A program made the position numbers and the translations under genes. A stretch of 64,000 nt of DNA from Streptomyces sp. CB01635. Lineage in GTDB: Bacteria; Actinomycetota; Actinomycetes; Streptomycetales; Streptomycetaceae. The stretch spans positions 248,001 to 312,000 of the forward strand of contig NZ_NNBL01000003.1 of the NCBI RefSeq assembly GCF_002803065.1. Direction: 5' to 3'. The notes under the pieces are model-generated. The model had not been told where the DNA came from. It did not search any database and worked only from the letters and a program-made list of their open reading frames with translations. Positions 14,908 to 22,767 of the stretch are shown one piece after another. Numbering within the stretch: position 1 is the first letter of the stretch; the number at the start of each line of letters is the position of its first letter.

Positions 14908-16971
14908 TCATCGCCGGGTCAGCCGTATCACGGTGCTCGGCCGGTCCGTCCGGGGCAACCGCAGAGGCAGGCCCTGCGAGAGCAGGCTCGCCGCGGTGTG
15001 CTCGGTGCCGGTGGACTCGTCCACGTAGACCGAGGCAGGGGAGAGGCCGGTCAGCCGCAGATCGCGGTCCCGGCCCCAGGCGATGACCACGACCCGATCG
15101 TCGGCCCAGTACTGGACGGCATCGTCGAGCCGGTACTGCTCGCCGAACTGCACCACCGGGCGGATCACCTTGTACAGCGCCACCAGGTCGCGGGCTTCGG
15201 CGAGTTCTGCCCCGGTCCAGCGCGAGAGGTCGCCGCCGATGCCGAGCGCGCCGGTCATCGCGACATGGAAGCGGTAGAGGAGCGGCGTGGTGCGGCGAGT
15301 GTGCGGGTTGGGGCTGTCGGTGACCCAGGCGGACATGGTGCGGGCCGGGTAGACCTGGCTGTAGCCGTGCTGGATGGCTATGCGGTCGTCGGCGTCCGTG
15401 TTGTCGGAGATCCAGGTCTGATCGGTGTGGGCCAGCATTCCGAGGTCCGCGCGGCCGCCGCCGCCCGCGCAGCCCTCGATCCGCAGGCCGGGGTGGGCGC
15501 TGCGCAGCCGGTCGAGCACCGAGTAGACGCCCCGCGTGTGGTCGGTCCACAGTCGTTCGGCGTCGGGGTGGCCCGGCCAACCCGCCTCCGTGAGCGCCCG
15601 GTTCATGTCCCACTTCAGGAAGTCGATCGTGTACGTGGAGACCAGTCGGTCGAGCCATTTGAAGGCCCACTCCGTGACATCGGTGCGCGCGAAGTTGAGG
15701 ACGAGCTGCTGGCGCAGCTCGGTGCGGCGGCGGTGCGGCATGTGCAGCACCCACTCGGGGTGCTCGCGGTACAGGTCGCTGTCCGGGTTGGTCATCTCCG
15801 GCTCCACCCACAGGCCGAAGCGCATGCCGAGCCCTCGGATCTCCTCGACCAGCGGGCCGAGCCCGTACGGGAACCGCTCCGGATTCGGGTGCCAGTCGCC
15901 GAGCCCGGCCCGGTCGCTGGTGCGCTGCCCGAACCAGCCGTCGTCCACCACGAACAGCTCGACGCCCAGCTCGGCGGCGCGCGCCGCCAGGGCTCGCTGC
16001 CCCTCCAGCGTGACGTCCCAGCCGGTCGCCTCCCAGCTGTTGTAGACCACGGGCCGCGGCTCGTCGGGGCGCGGCAGTACGTGCCCGGCGACATACCGGT
16101 GCCAGCCGCGGCTCGCCGCGCCGAAGCCGCCGCGGCTGAACTGCCCGGCGAACACCGGGGTGTCATGGCTCTCGCCGGGTTGCAGCCGCCAGGTCAGACC
16201 GTCGTGCCCGGCGCCACCGGTCACCGTGAACGGGCCGCCCGTGTGGTCGCGCTGCGCGGTGATCCGCCAACTCCCCGACCAGGCGAGGACCATGCTCCAC
16301 ACCTCGCCGTGGCCCTCGTCCGCATCACCGGCGTCGACCATCAGCCAGGGATTCCCGTAGTGCCCCGAGACGCCGCGCCGGCTCGTGAACACGGTCTCGG
16401 CATACGGGGCTTCGGTGCGCCGCAGCTGTGTCTCGCCCGACCACTTGCCGACCGTGTGGCTCAGCCGTACGCCCGACGCCGCCGGCACGGACCAGCTCGC
16501 GGCGTCGCAGCGCAGGATCTCGACGGGCTCGCCGGCCGCCTCTTCCGTGCCCAAGTGGCGCAACGTCAGGGAGCGTTCGACGATGTCGCTGTCGGGGTGC
16601 ACCGCGTAGCGCAGCGTGCAGCCGAGTGGGTAGTGGCGGTCCCGCAGCCGCACGTGAAGGTGGCCGCCGTCGATCTCGTGGCCCTCGTAGGTCCACTCGA
16701 CGCCGCGCGTGCCGTCCGAGTACCGCACCAGCAGTGACGGCACCCCGAACCGGGGACCGCCCTCAACGGCCAGCTCCTCGCCGCCTGTTGTGGCGAAGCT
16801 GCTGGTCAGTCCGTCGTGCGTGGGCAACGCGGCGACCTGTTCGAGTGTGAGGGGCGCACCCCAGTGCACATGCCGTGGGCTGTCGTCCGCGCCGATGCGC
16901 AGCGCGTAAGAGGAGGCGGGGGTCGTGAGCAGGAACGTGCGACTGGGCTCGTCGAAGTACACCTGTGACAT
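14908..16971 (-). CDS. GH36 alpha-galactosidase
   Basis: This 687-residue enzyme hydrolyses alpha-galactosides by a retaining mechanism. The N-terminal beta-supersandwich spans about 1-290 and the (beta/alpha)8 barrel about 300-620. Key GH36 motifs are present: YNSWEATGWDV, FVVDDGWFGQR, FGLWVEPEMTNPDSDLY, FLKWDMNR with the expected nucleophile Asp455, and WISDNTDADDR with the expected acid/base Asp523. There is no signal peptide, so it should act in the cytoplasm on imported oligosaccharides. It is divergent from the ROK regulator gene, 73 bases away, and is probably controlled by it. Confidence 0.93.
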   Translation of the reverse strand: MSQVYFDEPSRTFLLTTPASSYALRIGADDSPRHVHWGAPLTLEQVAALPTHDGLTSSFATTGGEELAVEGGPRFGVPSLLVRYSDGTRGVEWTYEGHEIDGGHLHVRLRDRHYPLGCTLRYAVHPDSDIVERSLTLRHLGTEEAAGEPVEILRCDAASWSVPAASGVRLSHTVGKWSGETQLRRTEAPYAETVFTSRRGVSGHYGNPWLMVDAGDADEGHGEVWSMVLAWSGSWRITAQRDHTGGPFTVTGGAGHDGLTWRLQPGESHDTPVFAGQFSRGGFGAASRGWHRYVAGHVLPRPDEPRPVVYNSWEATGWDVTLEGQRALAARAAELGVELFVVDDGWFGQRTSDRAGLGDWHPNPERFPYGLGPLVEEIRGLGMRFGLWVEPEMTNPDSDLYREHPEWVLHMPHRRRTELRQQLVLNFARTDVTEWAFKWLDRLVSTYTIDFLKWDMNRALTEAGWPGHPDAERLWTDHTRGVYSVLDRLRSAHPGLRIEGCAGGGGRADLGMLAHTDQTWISDNTDADDRIAIQHGYSQVYPARTMSAWVTDSPNPHTRRTTPLLYRFHVAMTGALGIGGDLSRWTGAELAEARDLVALYKVIRPVVQFGEQYRLDDAVQYWADDRVVVIAWGRDRDLRLTGLSPASVYVDESTGTEHTAASLLSQGLPLRLPRTDRPSTVIRLTRR

Positions 16972-17000
16972 GAGCTGGAGCCTAGATCCGAACTCCCTGA

Positions 17001-17008
17001 ATTTAAAT
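17001..17008. promoter_or_regulatory. ATTTAAAT dyad upstream of the ROK promoter
   Basis: A perfect AT palindrome within an AT-rich island that is exceptional in this GC-rich window. It abuts the -35 element of the ROK gene and lies 30 bases before the GH36 start. ROK-type repressors commonly bind AT-rich dyads, so autoregulation and control of GH36 are plausible. Confidence 0.4.
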
Positions 17009-17009
17009 A

Positions 17010-17038
17010 TTGACGAAGGAAATTATTGCCTCTACGTT
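17010..17038 (+). promoter_or_regulatory. Promoter of a probably leaderless ROK-regulator mRNA
   Basis: TTGACG (17010-17015) and TACGTT (17033-17038) are separated by exactly 17 bases. A start of transcription seven bases after the -10 box would fall on the A of ATG 17045. No ribosome binding site precedes that ATG (CGTTTCCCCC). Leaderless transcripts are frequent in actinobacteria. Confidence 0.55.
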
Positions 17039-17044
17039 TCCCCC

Positions 17045-18199
17045 ATGTTGCTGAACCGAGCGAAGCTGCTCGCGTCTCCGGCGGCCAACACGGTGTTCAC
17101 GACAGTGCTCACCCGTGGTCCGGTCGTCCGCCCCGAGATCGCCCGAATCACCGGTCTGTCCTCTGCCGCCGTCACCAAGGCGGTCAAGCCGATGATCGAA
17201 GCCGGATACCTGGAGGAGCTGCCGCAGGGGCCGAGGACCGTCGAAGGTGCGGGGCGTCCCGCGCACCCCCTCGCCGTCCGTGCCGACCGGGAGTTCTTCG
17301 TGGGCGTCAAGGTCACGGCCGACGAACTCATCGGTGTGGTGACCGATTTGAGGGCGCAGGTGCGTGCCGCGCACCGGATCCCGGTGACGGACCGGTCGGT
17401 CGAGCAGGTCGTCCGTGGCATCGCCGCGCTCGTCGCGGAGCTGACTCCCGCGCACGCCGAGCGGACCCACCACATCGGGGTGTCCGTCTCGGGTGACGTG
17501 GACCGGACGGGCGGCGTCGTGCGCTACTCGCCGTTTCTCGGCTGGCGCGACGTGCCGCTCGCCGACCTGGTCCGCGCGGCAACGGGGCTGGCGGTCACGG
17601 TCGAGAACGACGTGAAGGCGCTCACTGTCGCGGAGCAGTGGTTCGGCGAGGGTGTGGGCGCGGACTCCTTCGCCCTCGCCACCGTCGGCGTCGGCATCGG
17701 CTGCGCGCTCGTGGTCAACGGCCGTCTGGTGGCCGGGGGTTATGGCGTGGCCGGCGAGATCGGCCACATCCCGGTGGCCGCCGGCGACGGACCCGACTGC
17801 CACTGCGGCGCCCGCGGCTGTGTCGAGGCCATCGCCTCCGAGGAGGCCATCGTCGCCCGGGCACGTCGCGCGACAGGCGAGCCGGACCTCGACATGGCCG
17901 GGGCCATCGACCGCGCCCATGGCGGGGACGCCGCCGTGCGGGCCGTCTTCGACGAGGCCGGCGAGGCCATCGGGCTGGGCCTCGCGGCCATGGTCAACCT
18001 CGTCGGCCCCGAGAGGGTCGTCGTCTCCGGTGAGGGCGTGGCCGCGTACGACCTCTTCGAGGAGCAGATCCGCGCCGCCTTCACCACCCAGGCCTTCGGG
18101 ACCGCGGCCCGCTGCCCGCTCGTCGTGCGCCCGCTGCCCTGGGAGGAATGGGCGCGCGGGGCCGCCGCCGTCAGCATCCAGTCACTGTTCGCCGCGTGA
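17045..18199 (+). CDS. ROK-family transcriptional repressor
   Basis: A 384-residue regulator. The N-terminal winged helix (VVRPEIARITGLSSAAVTKAVKPMIEAGYLEE, about 27-58) is followed by the sugar-kinase-like ROK domain (FVGVKVTADELIGVVTDL, VENDVKALTVAEQWFGEG, GVAGEIGHIPV) and the Cys/His zinc site CHCGARGCVEAIAS at about 252-265. It lies between GH36 (divergent) and the ABC sugar transporter genes (same strand), so it is the likely local repressor responding to a sugar or sugar phosphate. The frame extends upstream without a good start, and ATG 17045 fits the promoter spacing. Confidence 0.9.
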   Translation: MLLNRAKLLASPAANTVFTTVLTRGPVVRPEIARITGLSSAAVTKAVKPMIEAGYLEELPQGPRTVEGAGRPAHPLAVRADREFFVGVKVTADELIGVVTDLRAQVRAAHRIPVTDRSVEQVVRGIAALVAELTPAHAERTHHIGVSVSGDVDRTGGVVRYSPFLGWRDVPLADLVRAATGLAVTVENDVKALTVAEQWFGEGVGADSFALATVGVGIGCALVVNGRLVAGGYGVAGEIGHIPVAAGDGPDCHCGARGCVEAIASEEAIVARARRATGEPDLDMAGAIDRAHGGDAAVRAVFDEAGEAIGLGLAAMVNLVGPERVVVSGEGVAAYDLFEEQIRAAFTTQAFGTAARCPLVVRPLPWEEWARGAAAVSIQSLFAA

Positions 18200-18255
18200 A
18201 CCCACGCGGGTGCCTGATCTCTCGCACGTATCCGTTTCCCCGGAAGGACCCTGTC

Positions 18256-19524
18256 ATGACTGCCAGTTCCGCCCTGTCCCGCCGGGGATTCCTCGGCACG
18301 TCCCTGCTGTTCGTCGCGGGTGCCGCCGTCGGCTGTTCCAGCAACCCGCAGGAGACCGCGTCCGCCAAGGGCGCCAAGGTCACCCTCACGCAGTGGTACC
18401 ACCAGTACGGAGAGGAGGGCACCCAGGCCGCGGTGAAGCGGTACGCCGAGGAGTTCACCAAGGCCAACCCGGACATCGCGATCAACGTCGTGTGGGGCGC
18501 CGACACCTCCCAGTACGAGACCAAGCTGAACGCCGCCCTGCTCGGTGCCGACGCCCCGGACGTCTTCGAACTCGGGGACTTCCGCGCCGAGATGGCCCGC
18601 AAGGGACAACTCGAACCCCTCGACGACGTGTACGGCTCCGCCAAGGACGGCTTCAACAAGGCCGACCTCGACTACCTCACCGTCGACGGCAAGCTCTACG
18701 GCATGAAGACCATCGACGACATCATGATGCTCTTCTACCGCAAGTCGATGCTGAAGAAGGCGGGCGTCGCCGTGCCCACCACCTTCGCCGAACTCGCCGA
18801 CGCCGCGAAGAAGTTGACGTCCGGCAACGTCAAGGGCCTGTTCATAGGCAACGACGGCATCGGCGACAGCCCCTACCTCCTCGCCTGGTCCCAGGGCAAG
18901 GACCTCATCGACGGCGACAAGGTCGTCTACGCCGACGCCGCCAGGTCCATCGGTGGCCTGCACGATCTGCACTCCGACAAGTCGGTACTGCTCGGCTTCA
19001 CCACCGACTGGTACGACGCGGGGGCGTTCACCCAGGGCGCCACCGCCATGCAGTGGTGCGGCCTGTGGGCGCTGCCCACCATCGAGAAGGCGCTCGGCGA
19101 CGACTTCGGGGTCGCGCCCTGGCCCGCGTACGACTCCTCCGGGAAGCCCGTCGCCCGGCTCGGCGGCTGGACGCAGGCGGTCAACGCCAAGAGCAAGCAC
19201 ATCGCGGAGGCCAAGAAGTACCTCGAGTGGCTGTGGATCAAGCAGTCCGACATCCAGATCGACTGGGCCGTCAAGTACGGCTTCCACGTGCCGCCGCAGA
19301 CCGCGGTCGCCGCCAAGACGCCGGAGCTGAGCAAGGGCGCCGCGAAGGACACCGTCACCATCGGGACCAAGTACGGCATCTCCTTCCCGGCCGAGTGGAC
19401 GCAGGCGATGCAGGCCGAGTTCATCGCCGCGGCCGCCGACATCGCCCAGGGATCGGCGCCGGAGAAGACCCTGAAGAAGGCCCAGTCCAAGGCGCAGTCC
19501 GACCTCGACAAGCAGATGGGCTGA
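18256..19524 (+). CDS. Sugar ABC transporter substrate-binding lipoprotein (family 1, MalE/MsmE-like)
   Basis: A 422-residue extracellular sugar-binding protein. The N-terminus has a twin-arginine-like SRRGFLGTSLLFVAG followed by the lipobox AAVGC, so Cys27 would be lipidated, possibly after Tat export. The body shows typical family-1 features: LTQWYHQYGEEGTQAAVKRYAEEF, APDVFELGDFRAEMARKGQLEPLD, and GGWTQAVNAKSKHIAEAKKYLEWL. It is followed at once by two permease genes. The ATPase is missing, as is usual for streptomycete sugar importers that share MsiK. The likely substrates are galactosides released by the neighbouring glycosidases. Confidence 0.9.
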   Translation: MTASSALSRRGFLGTSLLFVAGAAVGCSSNPQETASAKGAKVTLTQWYHQYGEEGTQAAVKRYAEEFTKANPDIAINVVWGADTSQYETKLNAALLGADAPDVFELGDFRAEMARKGQLEPLDDVYGSAKDGFNKADLDYLTVDGKLYGMKTIDDIMMLFYRKSMLKKAGVAVPTTFAELADAAKKLTSGNVKGLFIGNDGIGDSPYLLAWSQGKDLIDGDKVVYADAARSIGGLHDLHSDKSVLLGFTTDWYDAGAFTQGATAMQWCGLWALPTIEKALGDDFGVAPWPAYDSSGKPVARLGGWTQAVNAKSKHIAEAKKYLEWLWIKQSDIQIDWAVKYGFHVPPQTAVAAKTPELSKGAAKDTVTIGTKYGISFPAEWTQAMQAEFIAAAADIAQGSAPEKTLKKAQSKAQSDLDKQMG

Positions 19525-19529
19525 CCGTC

Positions 19530-20507
19530 ATGACCGCCACCGGCACCACGCCCTTGCAGGGGAGTGCCGCCCGCCCGGCGCCCGCCACGGCGCCGCGTCG
19601 CCGGCGGCTGACAGAGCGACGCTCGAAGGCCCTCGCCTTCGTGGTCCTCACCGCCCCGATGCTGATCGGCCTCGGCGTCTTCCGCTACGTGGCCATCGGC
19701 TGGAGCTTCCTGCTCAGCTTCAGTGAGGCCCGCCGCACCATTTCCCTCGGTACCTGGGTCGGTCTCGACAACTACCAACAGCTCCTGAGCGACGAGCGGT
19801 TCCGCGACTCGCTCACGATGATCGTGCTGTTCACAGCGATGATCGTGCCGATCACCTTCGCCGCGTCCCTGGGCCTCGCCGTCCTCGTCAACCGGGTTCG
19901 GCGCGGCCGGGCCTTCTTCCGCACGGCGTTCCTGCTGCCCGCGGCGGTCAGCTACGTGGCCGCCGCGATGATCTGGAAGATGGCCCTGTTCAGCGGTGTG
20001 CCGTCCGGCCTCGCGAACACGCTCGGCGCGCTGTTCGGCGTCGACCCCACGCCATGGATCCAGACGCAGAGCCCGCCCCTGTACTGGATCGTGCTCGTCA
20101 CGCTGCGCCTTTGGCTCCAAGTCGGCCTCTACATGATCCTGTTCATCGCTGGGCTCCAGTCCATTCCGCAGCACCTGTACGAAGCCGCGGCCCTCGACGG
20201 CGCCGGCGCCTGGCGCACCTTCCGCAGCATCACCTTCCCCATGCTGCGCAACACGTCGGTCGCGATCCTGCTGCTGATGCTCATCGCCGCGCTCCAGGCC
20301 TTCGACGAGTTCTACGCGATCTTCTCCACCGGTGCCTCGCTCGGCAGCGAACCTGTGCGCACTCCCCTCATGCACCTCTACGGCGTCGCCCTCCAGGACC
20401 AGGACTACGGCGTCGGCTCCGCCGGTGCCTTCCTGCTCACCCTCCTGATCGTGCTGGTCACACTCCTCCAGGGCCGGATCCTCGGGTTCTCCCGCGACAA
20501 GGACTGA
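19530..20507 (+). CDS. Sugar ABC transporter permease, MalF/UgpA-like
   Basis: A 325-residue permease with six predicted membrane segments after a Pro/Arg-rich cytoplasmic N-terminus. The EAA loop is visible as YEAAALDGAGAWRTFRSITFP around residues 218-238. Start ATG 19530 lies five bases after the binding-protein stop. A much longer open frame upstream is the shadow of the two preceding genes. It forms the membrane channel together with the permease encoded next. Confidence 0.92.
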   Translation: MTATGTTPLQGSAARPAPATAPRRRRLTERRSKALAFVVLTAPMLIGLGVFRYVAIGWSFLLSFSEARRTISLGTWVGLDNYQQLLSDERFRDSLTMIVLFTAMIVPITFAASLGLAVLVNRVRRGRAFFRTAFLLPAAVSYVAAAMIWKMALFSGVPSGLANTLGALFGVDPTPWIQTQSPPLYWIVLVTLRLWLQVGLYMILFIAGLQSIPQHLYEAAALDGAGAWRTFRSITFPMLRNTSVAILLLMLIAALQAFDEFYAIFSTGASLGSEPVRTPLMHLYGVALQDQDYGVGSAGAFLLTLLIVLVTLLQGRILGFSRDKD

Positions 20508-20526
20508 TCGGACAAGGACTGAACCC

Positions 20527-21366
20527 ATGAACCGTTACCGAGGGAGCGTGCTCGGCTCCGCCGCCACGTACCTGGTGCTGTGCCTGCTGTCCGTGGTCTT
20601 CCTGATCCCGTTCTACGTGCTTCTGCGCAACGCCTTCATGACGACGCCGGAGGTCACCGCCACCGACTGGCACTGGCTGCCGTCCGCGCTGAGCTGGGAC
20701 ACCTTCAGCGCCCTGTTCAACAACCCGGAGCGTCCCTTCGGCCGGTCCCTGGCCAACTCACTGCTGATCGCGGTGATCTCGGCCCCGGTGTCCACGCTGC
20801 TCGCCTCGATGGCCGGGTACGCCCTTGCCCGGATCAACGTGCCCGGTCGCGGGGTCGTCCTCTCGCTCATCGTCGGCACGCTGATGATCCCCCAGGCCGT
20901 GACCTTCCTGCCGACGTTCGTCGTGGTCGGTTCGATGGGCGGCGTGAACACGATGTGGGGCCTGATCGCACCCGGCCTGTTCAACGCTTTCGCCGTCGTG
21001 CTCTTCCGCAGCTTCTATCTGTCCTTCCCCGCCGAGATCGAGGAGGCGGGCCGCCTCGACGGCCTCAGCTACCTCGGTGTCTACGGGCGCATCATCCTGC
21101 CCAACTCGGTCACGATGATCGCCTCCCTCGGCGCACTGTCCTTCATCGAGGCGTGGAACTCCTTCCTGTGGCCCCTGATGATCGGCCAGGACCCCGAGAG
21201 CTGGACCGTGCAGATCGCCCTCTCCAGCTTCCTCACCTCCCAGACCGTCAACCTGCCCGAGCTGTTCGCCGGGACGGTCGTGGCGATCCTCCCGCTCGTG
21301 ATCATGTTCCTGGTCGCCCAGCGCCACATCGTCCAGGGCATAGCGATGTCCGGTCTCAAGTCCTGA
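20527..21366 (+). CDS. Sugar ABC transporter permease, MalG/UgpE-like
   Basis: A 279-residue permease with six membrane segments. Its EAA loop reads IEEAGRLDGLSYLGVYGRIILP. The conserved C-terminal FLVAQRHIVQGIAMSGLKS is typical of MalG-type proteins. It follows the first permease by 19 bases. Together with the binding protein it forms an importer that would need an ATPase encoded elsewhere. Confidence 0.93.
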   Translation: MNRYRGSVLGSAATYLVLCLLSVVFLIPFYVLLRNAFMTTPEVTATDWHWLPSALSWDTFSALFNNPERPFGRSLANSLLIAVISAPVSTLLASMAGYALARINVPGRGVVLSLIVGTLMIPQAVTFLPTFVVVGSMGGVNTMWGLIAPGLFNAFAVVLFRSFYLSFPAEIEEAGRLDGLSYLGVYGRIILPNSVTMIASLGALSFIEAWNSFLWPLMIGQDPESWTVQIALSSFLTSQTVNLPELFAGTVVAILPLVIMFLVAQRHIVQGIAMSGLKS

Positions 21367-21399
21367 AACGCCCTCTCCCCTGTACCGGAGGTACTTCCA

Positions 21400-22740
21400 G
21401 TGACCCGTACGACCAGAACGACCCGACGCGCGGCACTCACCGCCGCCTGCGCCCTGCCCCTCACCCTCGCCCTGTCCACCGGCACCGCCCAGGCCAAGAC
21501 CCCCTACGTCAAGCCGTTCATGGGCTGGAGCAGCTGGAGCGTCGAGTCCTCCTCGCGCGCCGGCTACGGCACGCACTGGCTGAACGAGGGCAACATCAAG
21601 AACGCCGCCGACGCGCTCAGCAGCAAGCTGTCCTCGGCCGGCTACCGGAACCTGAACATCGACGCCGGCTGGAACTTCGACTACGACTGGAACTTCCACA
21701 CCGACGCCAACGGCATCCCGAACGCCGACAAGGACCGCTTCCCCAGCGGTATGCAGTCGCTCTCCGACTACGTCCACGGCAAGGACCTCAAGCTCGGTCT
21801 GTACGGCGCCGCCGGACTGGAGAAGGAGGTCTACGACAAGAACGCGCCGATCCTCGGCACTGACTGTCATGCGCAGGACATCGCCGTGAAGCCGCTGACC
21901 CCGACCAACAAGTGGGGCGGCAGCTGGAAGATCGACTACAGCAATCCCTGTGCCCAGGAGTACATCGACTCGATCGTCGCGCGGTACGCCTCCTGGGGCA
22001 TCGACTTCATCAAGATCGACGGCGTGACGAAGGACAACGTCGCCGACATCAAGGCCTGGTCCACCGCCATCGACCACAGCGGCCGCAGCATGTGGCTGTC
22101 CGCCAGTGCCTGGCCCGTCGACCTCGAGGCCGGCGACGGCCTGCGGCCCTACGCCAACGGCGTCCGTGTCGACACCGACATCGAGTGCTACTGCGAGACC
22201 ACCAGCACGTGGACCAGCTCCGTCGACGACCGCTTCGCCGACCTGCCCAAGTGGCTGCCCAAGCTGTCCGCCCCCGGCTACCTCGGCGACCTCGACTCGA
22301 TGCCGATCAACAACAACTCGGGCAGCGGACTCCAGGACGGCATCAACGACACGGAGCGGCAGACCGTCATGACCTTCTGGTCGATGGCCTCGTCCCCGCT
22401 GTACGTCGGCGGCGACATCTACTTCCTCGACGACAAGGCCAAGGCCATCCTGACCAACCCCGAGGTCATCGCCGTCGACCAGGCCGCCGTCCTGCCGAGG
22501 CAGATCCGCTCCGGGGACACGCAGGTGTGGACGAAGAAGACGGGCCGTGCCACCTACCTCGCGGTCTACAACCTCGGCTCCGAGGCCACCGACATCACGG
22601 TCGACCTCAAGGACCTGGGCATCAAGCGCCCCCAGAACCTGCGCGACGTCGTCGCCCGCAAGGACCTCGGCACCGCCAAGGGCTCCTGGACCGCCACCGC
22701 CGTCCCGGCCCACGGCTCCCGCCTGATCAAGCTCTCCTGA
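21400..22740 (+). CDS. GH27 alpha-galactosidase, secreted
   Basis: A 446-residue exported enzyme. The signal peptide ends near GTAQAKT (about 32). GH27 motifs follow: FMGWSSWSVE, GYRNLNIDAGWNF, KLGLYG, WGIDFIKIDGV with nucleophile Asp207, and VRVDTDIE with the probable acid/base Asp260. A C-terminal beta domain (about 350-446) closes it. The GTG start at 21400 follows GGAGG at 21386-21390. It is 33 bases behind the sugar permease gene, so it is co-transcribed with the importer: galactose chains are trimmed outside and the products are imported. Confidence 0.92.
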   Translation: MTRTTRTTRRAALTAACALPLTLALSTGTAQAKTPYVKPFMGWSSWSVESSSRAGYGTHWLNEGNIKNAADALSSKLSSAGYRNLNIDAGWNFDYDWNFHTDANGIPNADKDRFPSGMQSLSDYVHGKDLKLGLYGAAGLEKEVYDKNAPILGTDCHAQDIAVKPLTPTNKWGGSWKIDYSNPCAQEYIDSIVARYASWGIDFIKIDGVTKDNVADIKAWSTAIDHSGRSMWLSASAWPVDLEAGDGLRPYANGVRVDTDIECYCETTSTWTSSVDDRFADLPKWLPKLSAPGYLGDLDSMPINNNSGSGLQDGINDTERQTVMTFWSMASSPLYVGGDIYFLDDKAKAILTNPEVIAVDQAAVLPRQIRSGDTQVWTKKTGRATYLAVYNLGSEATDITVDLKDLGIKRPQNLRDVVARKDLGTAKGSWTATAVPAHGSRLIKLS

Positions 22741-22767
22741 CCGCCCGTCACGTCCAAGGAGCCGCAC

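Noticed and set aside
17652..19529. Plus-strand frame running through ROK and binding-protein genes into the first permease
   Set aside because: Only the part from ATG 19530 shows permease features; the upstream part is an out-of-frame reading of the two preceding genes.
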